Below, piece by piece: positions 25,134-34,279 of a stretch of 64,000 bases of DNA. Position numbers and translations under genes: made by a program. The DNA is from Roseburia sp. (GTDB lineage Bacteria > Bacillota_A > Clostridia > Lachnospirales > Lachnospiraceae): assembly GCA_019411365.1 (NCBI GenBank), contig DXQT01000011.1:1-64000 (forward strand), read 5' to 3'. The number at the start of each line of letters is the position of its first letter. Positions within the stretch are counted from its first letter, which is position 1. Under the pieces are notes generated by a model. That model worked only from the letters and a program-made list of their open reading frames with translations. It made no database searches and was not told the DNA's origin.

Positions 25134-26975
25134 ATGAAAAAGACGGGAGTCAGACAAATGATATTTGGAATACTCGGGAGCCTGGCATGTGGAGTCAGTG
25201 TGATGGGATGTTATCCGCTTGTGCCGGCATATTTTACCGCACTCTATTTAGAACAGGTAAACGGAGTTGTGCTGCTTGCTTTTATGTACATAGGAATGAC
25301 TCTGTTTATGCCGCTGACCGCAGCGGTAAAATACGGGGTGACACTGATCGTTATGATCGGTGCAGTGAAGCTGATCGAATGGGCAAATGAAGGGTGTCCG
25401 GCATTTTTGGCAGGTGTGATGGCGGGACTTACCACACTGATCTTATCGTTTTGCGGAAGTCTCCTGGAATGGAAAAACCAGCCGGACGGGGCAGCGGTAT
25501 TTTTGGAGGCAGTCTTTATTTTTGGTGCGGTAATCCTTTTAAACCGCGGTATACATTTCCTGATGGAGTGGACGCCGGTGCAACGGAAAACAGAGGAACT
25601 GCCGGAGCGGGGAAATGGCGAGCGGCTCAAAAATTATGCGGAGTCTTTTCAGGGGCTGTCCCAGATATTTTTAAATATGAGTGCAGGAAAAGAAAAATAT
25701 GCTGCGGATGAGCTTGGCAGGGTACAAAACGAACTGACCGGAAAAGTATGTGCCTCCTGTGATTCCTGCGCACTCTGCTGGGAGAGGGACTGCACACCGC
25801 TTTATGGAATTTTGTCTTCAATGATCACATCCATCTGGCAGGTGGGAGAGCCGGGGGCGGAAAATGAGGCGGAGTTAAAGAAGTACTGTGCGAAAAGCCG
25901 GGATATGGTGGAGGAGGCGGTGCGTGTGTTTGAGCGTGTCAGCTTAAATCATGCGTGGTACAACCGTCTTTTGGAAAACAGGCAGGTGATCGCGGAACAG
26001 CTCGATGCCATGGCTTATATCATGCAGGACTGTGCAAGAGAAGAACGTGTGCTCGATACACAGGAGAGAAGAGCGATCTCTGAGATACGTTACCGGGCAA
26101 AAGAAAGGGGAATTTCCATTGAGGAAATACATCTGATCGAGACTCTTGACGGCAGATTAAAACTGAGTGCGGCATTAAAGAGCAGAATGGGGGGCTGTAT
26201 TTCCCTGAAATCATTTGTGACTGCGGTGGGACATGCATTAGGCAGGCAGATGCGGGCGGCAGCCGACACAAAAACCTTTATCTCAAAGGAACCGGTCAAC
26301 TATGTTTTTTATGAGGACACGGTGTACCGTAATGTACAGGGAATCGCGCGAGTCAAAAAGGACGGGGCAAAAATATCGGGGGATAATTTTTCTTTTCTGG
26401 AGTTAGAGCGTGGAGAATTTCTGCTTGGACTTTCAGATGGAATGGGATCAGGGAGCATGGCATGTAAAGAGAGTGAGATGGTCTTAGATCTGGTTGAACG
26501 TTTTTTGGAGGCGGGATTTTCTGTTGAGACGGCGATCCGCATGATGAATTCCGCGATGGTCATGAAAGGAGCGGATGATTTGTATTCAACGGTCGATCTC
26601 TGCAAGATCAATCTGTATACGGGAATGGCGAAGTTATATAAGATCGGGGCAGCAGCTACCTTTATTAAGAGGGGGGCGGAGGTGGAATGTATCACTTCCC
26701 AGAGTCTGCCGGTTGGAGCGCAGGTACAGATGGATATCTCTGTGCAGGAAACAAAACTAACGGGCGGTGATTTTGTTGTCATGGTAACGGATGGTGTGTT
26801 AGAATATCTGCATGTGAAAAAACCGGAGGATACCATGCAGGAGATCATAGAGAGCATACAGACCAATAATCCGGGGATACTGGCAAAGAAAATCATGGAG
26901 CGCGTCATGCTTTTTACGGGAGGAAAGGCGAAGGATGATATGACCGTGTTAGCGGCATGTATCTGGGAAAAATAA
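25134..26975 (+). CDS. spoIIE: stage II sporulation protein E (PP2C phosphatase)
   Basis: A 613-residue membrane phosphatase that dephosphorylates SpoIIAA to release sigma-F in the forespore. The N-terminal 150 residues contain about five or six transmembrane segments, fewer than the ten of the Bacillus protein (827 residues). A cytoplasmic linker with a cysteine cluster (CASCDSCALCWERDC, about residues 205-219) follows, then the PP2C domain (about 400-613) with GLSDGMGSG and VMVTDGVLEY metal-binding aspartates. AAGGAG precedes the ATG. tilS starts on the very next base after its stop. Confidence 0.93.
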   Translation: MKKTGVRQMIFGILGSLACGVSVMGCYPLVPAYFTALYLEQVNGVVLLAFMYIGMTLFMPLTAAVKYGVTLIVMIGAVKLIEWANEGCPAFLAGVMAGLTTLILSFCGSLLEWKNQPDGAAVFLEAVFIFGAVILLNRGIHFLMEWTPVQRKTEELPERGNGERLKNYAESFQGLSQIFLNMSAGKEKYAADELGRVQNELTGKVCASCDSCALCWERDCTPLYGILSSMITSIWQVGEPGAENEAELKKYCAKSRDMVEEAVRVFERVSLNHAWYNRLLENRQVIAEQLDAMAYIMQDCAREERVLDTQERRAISEIRYRAKERGISIEEIHLIETLDGRLKLSAALKSRMGGCISLKSFVTAVGHALGRQMRAAADTKTFISKEPVNYVFYEDTVYRNVQGIARVKKDGAKISGDNFSFLELERGEFLLGLSDGMGSGSMACKESEMVLDLVERFLEAGFSVETAIRMMNSAMVMKGADDLYSTVDLCKINLYTGMAKLYKIGAAATFIKRGAEVECITSQSLPVGAQVQMDISVQETKLTGGDFVVMVTDGVLEYLHVKKPEDTMQEIIESIQTNNPGILAKKIMERVMLFTGGKAKDDMTVLAACIWEK

Positions 26976-28481
26976 ATGACAGAAGATGTATTAAACTGGA
27001 TCAAAAAAGAAAAACTGATGACAGAAGGGGACACCGTGATCGTGGGACTCTCCGGCGGAGCGGATTCGGTGGCACTTTTACTCGTGCTTTTGGAACTGCG
27101 CCAGAGGATCGGCTATACACTTCTGGCAATTCATGTGGAACATGGGATCCGCGGTGAGGAGAGCAGAAAGGATGCAGCGTTTGTGGAGGAACTCTGCAGG
27201 CAGAAAAATATCCCATGCAGGATATGTCCGGTCAATGTGCCGGACTATGCAGCCACAGAGGGAATCGGTGTTGAGGAAGCTGCGAGGATACTGCGTTATG
27301 AATGTTATCAAAAGGCAGCAGAAGAGCTGAAACAGAGTGGAGCTGGCAGTGTCAGCATTGCCCTTGCGCATCATGCGAACGACAATGCTGAGACCGTCTT
27401 ATTTCAGATGGCGCGGGGAAGCGGTGTGCATGGAATGTGCGGTATGCACCCGAAACGGGTGCTGGGAGATGACATTTTGATTGTGCGTCCGCTTCTTTGT
27501 GTGTCGAGGGGACAGATCGAGGAGTATCTGAAAAAGTGTGGGCAGGAGTACCGGACGGATGGCACCAATCTGGATATCAATTACAGCAGAAACCGCATCC
27601 GTCATCATATTCTGCCTGAACTTTCGGTAATTAACGAGCAGGCAGTTTCTCATATCAATCAGAGTGCACTGCTTTTGCAGCAGGCGGTCAGTTATATGGA
27701 ACAGGAAACAAAAAAAGCCGTGCAGACATGCTGCATTGGCGGGGGCGGTGCATATGTTATTTTAGAAAATGAGTGGAAGCAGTATCCGGAGATCATAAGA
27801 CAGGAAATCGTTCATGAGGTGCTTGGAAAGACTGCCGGCAGCCGGAAAGATCTTGGCATGGTGCATGTGCAGGATGTCTGTGCACTGATGGAGAAACAGA
27901 CCGGACGGGAGATCACGCTTCCGTATCAGATGACGGCGAGCCGGATCTATGAGGGGGTAAGATTGTGCCGGAGCGGGACGCACAAAGCTGGCACGGGAAC
28001 ATGGCAGGAGAAAGGTGGATGTGAAACAGAAGGTGCAGCAGGTGCTTCTCAGTCATTTTATGAGGTTACGGCAGATGATTTTGCAAAACTTGAGGCAGGA
28101 GAAACGGTAAGTATCACACTGCCGGATGCCAATGTAAGCCTCAGACTGCTTTTATTTTCGGGAAAAGTTGACGAAATTCCAAAAAATCAGTATACGAAAT
28201 GGCTGAATTATGATAGGATAGAATGTGGCTTGCAGTTTCGGAGAAGGGCATCGGGAGATTATCTGACGGTGGATGATGCGGGACACAAAAAGAAACTGAA
28301 AAGCTATTTTATTGACGAAAAGATACCGCAGATAAAAAGAGAGCACATATGGCTTTTAGCGCAGCAGTCGCATGTGTTATGGGTCATTGGCGGGCGGATC
28401 AGCGCCGTCTGCAAAATAAAAGAAGATACAAAAAAGATTCTGGAAGTAAGGATCGACGGAGGAAATTATCGTGAAGATTAA
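26976..28481 (+). CDS. tilS: tRNA(Ile)-lysidine synthase
   Basis: A 501-residue N-type ATP pyrophosphatase that converts C34 of tRNA-Ile(CAU) to lysidine. The P-loop SGGADS is at residues 26-31; HVEHGIRGEESRKDA, ALAHHANDNAETVLFQMARGSG and RNRIRHHILP are family motifs. The C-terminal domain (about 400-501) is longer than in the minimal forms. It starts directly after the spoIIE TAA with no strong ribosome site, so translation is probably by coupling, and its end overlaps hpt by 11 bases. Confidence 0.95.
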   Translation: MTEDVLNWIKKEKLMTEGDTVIVGLSGGADSVALLLVLLELRQRIGYTLLAIHVEHGIRGEESRKDAAFVEELCRQKNIPCRICPVNVPDYAATEGIGVEEAARILRYECYQKAAEELKQSGAGSVSIALAHHANDNAETVLFQMARGSGVHGMCGMHPKRVLGDDILIVRPLLCVSRGQIEEYLKKCGQEYRTDGTNLDINYSRNRIRHHILPELSVINEQAVSHINQSALLLQQAVSYMEQETKKAVQTCCIGGGGAYVILENEWKQYPEIIRQEIVHEVLGKTAGSRKDLGMVHVQDVCALMEKQTGREITLPYQMTASRIYEGVRLCRSGTHKAGTGTWQEKGGCETEGAAGASQSFYEVTADDFAKLEAGETVSITLPDANVSLRLLLFSGKVDEIPKNQYTKWLNYDRIECGLQFRRRASGDYLTVDDAGHKKKLKSYFIDEKIPQIKREHIWLLAQQSHVLWVIGGRISAVCKIKEDTKKILEVRIDGGNYRED

Positions 28482-29001
28482 AAACATTAACGTTCATTTT
28501 ACGGAAGCAGAGATTGACAAAAAGATCAGAGAATTAGGTGCAAGGATCAGTGAGGATTATGCAGGGGAATCCGTATGCCTGATCTGTATTTTAAAGGGAG
28601 CATCTTTCTTTACCTGTGAGCTGGCAAAGAGGATCACCGTTCCGGTAGAAGTGGAATTTATGTCTGTTTCAAGTTATGGCTCCGGTACGGAATCCAGCGG
28701 AATCGTAAAGATCGTGCAGGATTTATCAACCAGCATTGAAGGAAAGAATGTCATTGTTGTTGAGGACATTATCGATACAGGAAGAACTTTAAGCTACCTT
28801 CTGGAGAATTTGAAAACAAGAAGTCCAAAGAGTGTCCGTCTGTGTACACTTCTTGACAAACCGGAACGCAGAGTTGTGGATGTGAAGGTTGACTATGTCG
28901 GATTTGAGATACCGGACGAGTTCGTAGTAGGTTATGGTCTTGATTATGATCAGCAGTACCGTAATCTGCCTTACATTGGATTTGTGGAGATAGAGGAATA
29001 A
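28471..29001 (+). CDS. hpt: hypoxanthine phosphoribosyltransferase
   Basis: A 176-residue purine salvage enzyme joining PRPP to hypoxanthine or guanine. The PRPP-binding motif VVEDIIDTGRTL is at about residues 96-107 and the base-binding region with DYVGFEIPDEFVVGYG near 140-155. It begins with GTG at 28471, preceded by GGAGG, within the last codons of tilS. The tilS-hpt-ftsH order is widely conserved in Firmicutes. Confidence 0.95.
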   Translation: MKIKNINVHFTEAEIDKKIRELGARISEDYAGESVCLICILKGASFFTCELAKRITVPVEVEFMSVSSYGSGTESSGIVKIVQDLSTSIEGKNVIVVEDIIDTGRTLSYLLENLKTRSPKSVRLCTLLDKPERRVVDVKVDYVGFEIPDEFVVGYGLDYDQQYRNLPYIGFVEIEE

Positions 29002-29014
29002 AGGAGAAAAGGGA

Positions 29015-30841
29015 TTGAATAATAAGAGAAGTGGTTTTAGAGGATTTGGAGTATATCTGATATTAGTTCTCGCTGTCATTGCAATCTGGTACTGGCTCGA
29101 TGGCAATAACGTGACCAACACGTATACAAGACAGCAGTTTGAGACGGCATTGGCAGAGGGCAAGGTAACACAGGTTAATGTTGTGCCGAATCGCGAAGTG
29201 CCGACAGGAAGTGTCAACATTACATTCAGTGATTCGAGTACGCAGGTGATGCTTGTCTCAGATGTGGCAGAGATCGAGCAGTATATGCGGGATGCGGGAT
29301 TTAAGACTTATACCGTGCAGAATCCGCCGGAGGAGAGCTGGCTTTTGACATTGCTTCCATATCTGATCATTTTTGCTGCAATGTTCATTTTCTTTATGAT
29401 CATGACCAATCAGGCTGCAGCAAACTCAGGCGGCGGAAGCAAGATGATGAACTTTGGCAAGAGCCGTGCGAGAAGAATGAGTGACGATCCGGCAAAACGT
29501 GTGAAGTTTTCTGATGTCGCAGGATTACAGGAAGAAAAAGAAGAGTTAGAGGAGATCGTTGATTTCTTACGCGCTCCAAAGAAATATACGCAGCTCGGTG
29601 CAAGAATCCCGAAAGGCGTGCTTTTGGTGGGACCTCCTGGTACCGGTAAGACATTGCTTGCAAAGGCGATTGCAGGGGAAGCAGGAGTACCGTTTTTCTC
29701 TATTTCCGGTTCTGACTTTGTCGAGATGTTCGTCGGTGTCGGTGCATCGAGAGTCCGCGACCTTTTCGAGGAAGCAAAGAAAAATGCGCCGTGTATCATT
29801 TTCATCGATGAGATCGATGCAGTGGCCAGACGAAGAGGAACCGGTATGGGCGGCGGTCACGATGAGCGTGAGCAGACCTTAAACCAGATGCTTGTTGAGA
29901 TGGACGGATTTGGTGTCAATGAGGGTATCATTGTCATGGCTGCAACCAACCGTGTGGATATCTTAGACCCGGCGATCATGCGTCCGGGACGTTTTGACCG
30001 TAAAGTGGTCGTCGGCCGTCCGGATGTACGCGGAAGGGAGGAAATCCTTGGCGTACATGCGAAGAACAAGCCGCTGGGCGATGATGTTGATTTAAAACAG
30101 ATCGCACAGACCACAGCGGGATTTACCGGTGCGGATCTTGAGAATCTGTTGAATGAAGCGGCAATTATTGCTGCAAAAGAGAACCGTGCGTATATCAAGC
30201 AGGATGATATCAAAAAATCTTTTGTAAAAGTGGGCATCGGCGCAGAGAAGAAGAGCCGTGTGATCTCTGACAAAGAGAAACGGATCACGGCATTCCATGA
30301 ATCCGGTCATGCGATTTTATTCCACTTATTACCGGATGTGGGACCTGTCTATTCGGTATCGATCATTCCGACCGGAAGCGGTGCAGCAGGATATACGATG
30401 CCTCTGCCGGAAAAGGATGAGATGTTCAACACGAAGGGCAAGATGTTACAGGATATCGTCGTATCACTTGGCGGACGTGTGGCGGAAGAACTGGTATTTG
30501 ATGATATTACAACCGGGGCATCACAGGATATCAAACAGGCGACACAGATGGCAAAAGCCATGGTTACCAAATACGGTATGTCGGATAACATCGGTCTGAT
30601 CTGCTATGACAACGATGATGATGAGGTATTCATCGGACGCGACCTTGCACACACCAGAGGATACAGTGAGGGCGTGGCAAGTGCAATCGATCAGGAAATC
30701 AAGCGCATCATCGATGAGTGTTACGCAAAAGCAAAGCAGATGATCATGGATCACCGTGATGTATTAGATGCCTGTGCAAACCTTCTTTTGGAGAAAGAAA
30801 AAATCAGCCAGAAGGAGTTTGAGGCGTTATTTGATAAGTAA
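29015..30841 (+). CDS. ftsH: ATP-dependent zinc metalloprotease FtsH
   Basis: A 608-residue membrane AAA protease for quality control of membrane proteins. Transmembrane segments lie at about 10-27 and 112-132 with an extracytoplasmic loop between. The AAA domain has Walker A GPPGTGKT (about 205-212), Walker B and the second region of homology, and the protease domain has HESGH near residue 427. It begins with TTG at 29015, preceded by AGGAGAAAAGG. A short AT-rich hairpin (CATATTTTT/AAAAATATG, 30847-30874) follows the stop. Confidence 0.95.
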   Translation: MNNKRSGFRGFGVYLILVLAVIAIWYWLDGNNVTNTYTRQQFETALAEGKVTQVNVVPNREVPTGSVNITFSDSSTQVMLVSDVAEIEQYMRDAGFKTYTVQNPPEESWLLTLLPYLIIFAAMFIFFMIMTNQAAANSGGGSKMMNFGKSRARRMSDDPAKRVKFSDVAGLQEEKEELEEIVDFLRAPKKYTQLGARIPKGVLLVGPPGTGKTLLAKAIAGEAGVPFFSISGSDFVEMFVGVGASRVRDLFEEAKKNAPCIIFIDEIDAVARRRGTGMGGGHDEREQTLNQMLVEMDGFGVNEGIIVMAATNRVDILDPAIMRPGRFDRKVVVGRPDVRGREEILGVHAKNKPLGDDVDLKQIAQTTAGFTGADLENLLNEAAIIAAKENRAYIKQDDIKKSFVKVGIGAEKKSRVISDKEKRITAFHESGHAILFHLLPDVGPVYSVSIIPTGSGAAGYTMPLPEKDEMFNTKGKMLQDIVVSLGGRVAEELVFDDITTGASQDIKQATQMAKAMVTKYGMSDNIGLICYDNDDDEVFIGRDLAHTRGYSEGVASAIDQEIKRIIDECYAKAKQMIMDHRDVLDACANLLLEKEKISQKEFEALFDK

Positions 30842-30926
30842 TTGTGCATATTTTTCTGTTCTCACAAAAATATGATACCAAGGTACTGTACAATATGCAT
30901 AAAAACAATGATGAAAAATTGTGAAC

Positions 30927-30964
30927 TTTGTGCACACTTATTTGCGGGGGCATGCTATTATAAT
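30927..30964 (+). promoter_or_regulatory. promoter of small RNA copy 1
   Basis: TTTGTGCACACTTAT (30927-30941), containing the palindrome TGTGCACA, covers the -35 position. CATGCTATTATAAT (30951-30964) gives an extended -10 (TGC then TATTAT). The same elements stand at identical distances before copy 2. Confidence 0.7.
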
Positions 30965-30968
30965 AACC

Positions 30969-31068
30969 GTAAAAACCCCCCAATACATTATATATAGTTT
31001 TTGCTATACCCCATAGTAAAAATACCTTCTCCTAAAAATGGAACCTGACCCTAGGTTTCATTTTTTTT
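30969..31068 (+). ncRNA. putative C-rich small RNA, copy 1
   Basis: A roughly 100-base RNA gene. The body 30969-31038 matches copy 2 (40251-40320) at 69 of 70 positions. It has an unpaired 5' part with CCCCCC, a hairpin TTTTTGCTAT/ATAGTAAAAA with loop ACCCC, an unpaired TACCTTCTCCT complementary to Shine-Dalgarno sequences, and a terminator stem ATGGAACCT/AGGTTTCAT (31038-31061) with eight T. No ribosome site or open frame of note. The terminator sequence is unrelated to that of copy 2 while the design is kept, which argues for a functional RNA. Exact ends are inferred. Confidence 0.75.
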
Positions 31069-31150
31069 GTCATTTTTTAATCTGTAATCAGAGCACATCT
31101 TTTGAAATACACAACCCCATAAATAATTGAAAAAATTTTCCAATTATATC

Positions 31151-31179
31151 TTGACACATCAGCGAACTAAAGTTATAAT
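31151..31179 (+). promoter_or_regulatory. promoter of the sulfate assimilation operon
   Basis: TTGACA (31151-31156) and TATAAT (31174-31179) with a 17-base spacer, a near-perfect sigma-A promoter. It begins a leader of about 130 bases before sbp. Small RNA copy 1 ends before it, so the two are separate transcripts. Confidence 0.75.
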
Positions 31180-31245
31180 CCTAGTAATCTTATAGGAAAT
31201 ATATGAAAAAGAAAAAATAAAGGAACAGATGATAAGATATTAAGA

Positions 31246-31299
31246 CAGTTTTACAGGACAGCAGACACAGATTTTACCTGTGCGTGACGCAGGTTTTAC
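31246..31299 (+). promoter_or_regulatory. three phased CAG-TTTTAC repeats in the sulfate operon leader
   Basis: CAGTTTTAC (31246-31254), CAGATTTTAC (31268-31277) and CAGGTTTTAC (31290-31299) start exactly 22 bases apart, two turns of the helix. They lie downstream of the promoter and end just before the ribosome site. They could be operator half-sites for a sulfur-responsive repressor. ACCTG (31276-31280) and CAGGT (31290-31294) can also pair in the RNA. Confidence 0.4.
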
Positions 31300-31313
31300 G
31301 GAGTGGAGGGACA

Positions 31314-32375
31314 ATGAGAAAGAGGATGGCAGCAATCCTTGCAGCAGCAATGCTTGCAATGGGAACATTCGCCGGATGCGGCAGTGTGGCAGATGCGGAT
31401 ACAGTAGAGATCGTCAATGTTTCCTACGATCCGACCAGAGAATTATATCAGGCCTACAATACCTTGTTCGAAAAACACTGGGAAGAGCAGACCGGGCAGA
31501 AGGTAAGGATCATCCAGTCCCATGGCGGTTCCGGAAAACAGGCATTGGAGGTTGCGAACGGCCTTGACGCCGATGTGGTAACACTTGCATTAGAGGGTGA
31601 TATCAAGACGATCTCCGATTCCGGGCTGATCGATCCGGGATTTACATCAGAGTTTCCGGACGACAGTGCTCCCTATACCTCAACGATCGTATTCCTTGTG
31701 AGAAAGGGAAATCCAAAACAGATCAAAGACTGGGATGACCTTTTAAGATCGGATGTCAGTGTTATCACTCCGAACCCAAAGACTTCCGGTGGAGCAAGGT
31801 GGAATTATCTCGCGGCATGGTACTATTTTGAAGGACAGGGCGAGAGTGAGGAAAACATCACAGAGCATATGAAAACACTATATCAGAATGTGCTGGTCTT
31901 AGATTCCGGGGCACGCGGTTCAACGACCACATTCATTGAGAATGGCCAGGGTGACGTCCTGATTGCATGGGAGAATGAAGCATTTTTATCCATGCAGGAG
32001 GAACCGGGAGAATACGAGATCGTTGTTCCATCGGCATCGGTGCTCTGTCAGCCGACGGTAGCTGTTGTAGATGAAGTGGTTGACAGAAGAGGCAGCCGGG
32101 CTGTTGCGGAGGAATATTTGAATTACCTGTATTCCGATGAAGCACAGAAGCTTGCAGGAGAAAATTATTACCGTCCGGCAGATCAGGACATTGCAAAACA
32201 GTTTTACACGGAGGAGGGAACACATGAGATCACAGAACTTCCTTCCGATGGAAAATGGATGGTGACGGATGTTGCTATGGCAGATATCAGTCACTTTGGC
32301 GGATGGGATGCTGTGATAGAGAAACATTTTTCGGATGGCGGTATCTTTGACACGATCTATGAACGTAACAGGTAG
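31314..32375 (+). CDS. sbp: sulfate/thiosulfate ABC transporter substrate-binding lipoprotein
   Basis: A 353-residue exported binding protein. A signal peptide with lipobox FAGC (cysteine at about residue 22) anchors it outside the membrane. VSYDPTRELYQAYN, SHGGSGKQA and NPKTSGGARWNYLAAW are signatures of the Sbp/CysP family that bind sulfate through backbone amides. I place the start at ATG 31314 with GGAGGG before it, not at the upstream GTG 31284. It is the first gene of the operon that continues to cysN. Confidence 0.93.
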   Translation: MRKRMAAILAAAMLAMGTFAGCGSVADADTVEIVNVSYDPTRELYQAYNTLFEKHWEEQTGQKVRIIQSHGGSGKQALEVANGLDADVVTLALEGDIKTISDSGLIDPGFTSEFPDDSAPYTSTIVFLVRKGNPKQIKDWDDLLRSDVSVITPNPKTSGGARWNYLAAWYYFEGQGESEENITEHMKTLYQNVLVLDSGARGSTTTFIENGQGDVLIAWENEAFLSMQEEPGEYEIVVPSASVLCQPTVAVVDEVVDRRGSRAVAEEYLNYLYSDEAQKLAGENYYRPADQDIAKQFYTEEGTHEITELPSDGKWMVTDVAMADISHFGGWDAVIEKHFSDGGIFDTIYERNR

Positions 32376-32392
32376 TGAAGAGGGAGGATTGC

Positions 32393-33229
32393 ATGCGTAA
32401 AAGTAAAAATAAAAGAGTCATACCGGGTTTTGGCCTGTCTTTTGGAATTACCATAACAATGCTTGGACTGATCGTGATTATTCCGTTATGTTCGCTGGTC
32501 GTATTTTCAGCAAAACTTTCATTTCCTGAATTTCTTGATACAATCACAAGACCGCGTGTGTTATCGAGCTATGCAGTCAGTTTTTTTACTGCATTCGTGG
32601 CGGCGGCGATCGATGCGGTCATGGGTATGATCATCGCCTGGGTGCTTGTAAGATATGATTGTCCCGGAAAAGCGATCATGGATGGCATCATCGAACTTCC
32701 ATTTGCACTGCCGACCGCAGTTGCCGGTATCGCACTGACACACCTGACCACGACGGAGGGCTGGGTAGGAGCATTTTTTCAGAAGTTCGGAATTAAGATC
32801 GCGTATACAAGACTCGGAATCATCGTGGCGCTGGTGTTTATCGGAATTCCGTTTGTTGTGCGGGCGGTGCAGCCGGTTTTGGAAAAAATAGATATCCAGT
32901 ATGAGGAGGCGGCAAATATCCTCGGCGCAAACAGCAGGCAGACGATGTTCCGTGTGATCCTGCCGGAGATTTTACCATCCCTGATCGCCGGATTTACGAT
33001 GTCCTTTGCGAGAGGACTTGGCGAATATGGAAGCGTGGTATTTATTGCAGGAAATACCCCTTATGAGACAGAGATCGCACCGCTGATGATCATGTCAAAG
33101 CTTCAGGAATTTGATTATGCGAGTGCAACTTCGATCGCTCTTGTCATGTTAGCGGCAGCGTTTGTGATCCTTTTTATCAATGCATGGCTGCAAAGCCGGG
33201 CGTCAAAGATCGTCAGCGGAATTGCATAG
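32393..33229 (+). CDS. cysT: sulfate ABC transporter permease CysT (CysU)
   Basis: A 278-residue inner-membrane permease with about six transmembrane segments. The EAA loop motif (YEEAANILGANSRQTMFRVILPEI) for contact with the ATPase is intact. The ATG at 32393 has GGGAGG six bases upstream, better than the GTG at 32375. Its TAG stop lies within the first unit of a 16-base tandem repeat that fills the gap to cysW. Confidence 0.93.
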   Translation: MRKSKNKRVIPGFGLSFGITITMLGLIVIIPLCSLVVFSAKLSFPEFLDTITRPRVLSSYAVSFFTAFVAAAIDAVMGMIIAWVLVRYDCPGKAIMDGIIELPFALPTAVAGIALTHLTTTEGWVGAFFQKFGIKIAYTRLGIIVALVFIGIPFVVRAVQPVLEKIDIQYEEAANILGANSRQTMFRVILPEILPSLIAGFTMSFARGLGEYGSVVFIAGNTPYETEIAPLMIMSKLQEFDYASATSIALVMLAAAFVILFINAWLQSRASKIVSGIA

Positions 33230-33272
33230 CAACCAGGTTACATAGCAGCCAGGTTGCATAGCAGCTAAATTG
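33225..33272 (+). repeat. three 16-base tandem repeats between cysT and cysW
   Basis: Units CATAGCAACCAGGTTA (33225-33240), CATAGCAGCCAGGTTG (33241-33256) and CATAGCAGCTAAATTG (33257-33272). The first overlaps the cysT stop codon. Related units occur at 34209-34250 and after murA. Confidence 0.85.
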
Positions 33273-33346
33273 CAGGATAGATGTATGGAGACAGGCAGAA
33301 TATCTGTCAGGTTTTGCAGAAATCAGATCACAGGAAGGAGAAAGCT

Positions 33347-34162
33347 ATGGAGATCAGAAAAAATTCAGGGCCACTTAAATGGGTCTTAATCGGTATCAGC
33401 ACATTATTTCTCATAGTGATGTTGATCCTGCCACTCACCTACGTCCTTGTCACAGCGTTTGGGGAGGGCATTAAAGTATTCGTGGCGGCAGTCACCGATT
33501 ATTATGCATTAAAGGCAATCGGTCTTACATTGGAAGTAACGCTGATCGCGGTGGTGGTCAACACCATATTTGGAATTGCGGCATCCTGGTGTATCACGAG
33601 ATTTCAGTTTCATGGAAAAAAGATCTTGTCAACGCTGATTGATCTTCCGCTTACAATCTCACCGGTTATTGCCGGACTGATCTATATCCTGACCTTTGGA
33701 CGGCAGAGTATCCTTTATGAGTATCTGCGGTCGGCGGGGATCAAGCTGATCTTTGCGGTACCGGGAATCGTGGTTGCAACAGTGTTTGTGACATTTCCGT
33801 TTATATCGAGGGAGATCATCCCGGTGCTCTCCACGCTTGGCACCGACGAGGAGGAAGCGGCTGCACTGATGGGAGCAAACGGATTTACGATTTTCCGGAA
33901 AATTACCTTCCCACATATCAAATGGGCATTGCTTTACGGAATCGTGCTCTGTACGGCAAGAGCGATGGGAGAGTTTGGTGCGGTATCTGTTTTGTCCGGT
34001 CACCTTCAGGGAAAAACAAATACGATGCCGCTTTACATTGAACTTTTGTATCAGGGATATGATTTTACCGGAGCGTTTGCGGTATCGGCGATCTTAGTGT
34101 GTATGGCAGTCGTGATCTTAGTGCTTCGGAGTGTGTTGGAGCACAAGGGCAAAGAAGCGTAG
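33347..34162 (+). CDS. cysW: sulfate ABC transporter permease CysW
   Basis: A 271-residue membrane permease, partner of CysT, with about six transmembrane segments and an EAA loop (DEEEAAALMGANGFTIFRKI). Start at ATG 33347 with AGGAAGGAG just upstream; the longer frame from 33281 has no ribosome site. The ribosome site AGGAGAAAG is partly complementary to the CTTCTCCT part of the small RNAs flanking the operon, though such a match is common. Confidence 0.93.
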   Translation: MEIRKNSGPLKWVLIGISTLFLIVMLILPLTYVLVTAFGEGIKVFVAAVTDYYALKAIGLTLEVTLIAVVVNTIFGIAASWCITRFQFHGKKILSTLIDLPLTISPVIAGLIYILTFGRQSILYEYLRSAGIKLIFAVPGIVVATVFVTFPFISREIIPVLSTLGTDEEEAAALMGANGFTIFRKITFPHIKWALLYGIVLCTARAMGEFGAVSVLSGHLQGKTNTMPLYIELLYQGYDFTGAFAVSAILVCMAVVILVLRSVLEHKGKEA

Positions 34163-34208
34163 GCAGGGCTGCCAGAGAAGAAAAGTAACAGCAGCGCAGT
34201 TAAGGCAT

Positions 34209-34250
34209 CATAGCAGCTGGCGCAGCATAGCAGCTGGTGCAGCATGGCAG
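34209..34250 (+). repeat. 17-base tandem repeats between cysW and cysA
   Basis: CATAGCAGCTGGCGCAG (34209-34225), CATAGCAGCTGGTGCAG (34226-34242) and a partial CATGGCAG (34243-34250). They share the CATAGCAGC core with the repeats after cysT and murA. Confidence 0.85.
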
Positions 34251-34279
34251 TAAATGTACTACTGGAAATGGAGCGGATT

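Noticed and set aside
30842..31313. Possible T-box or other riboswitch before the sulfate operon
   Set aside because: No T-box, SAM, cobalamin or other known aptamer motif was seen; the region is explained by the small RNA gene, the operon promoter and phased repeats.
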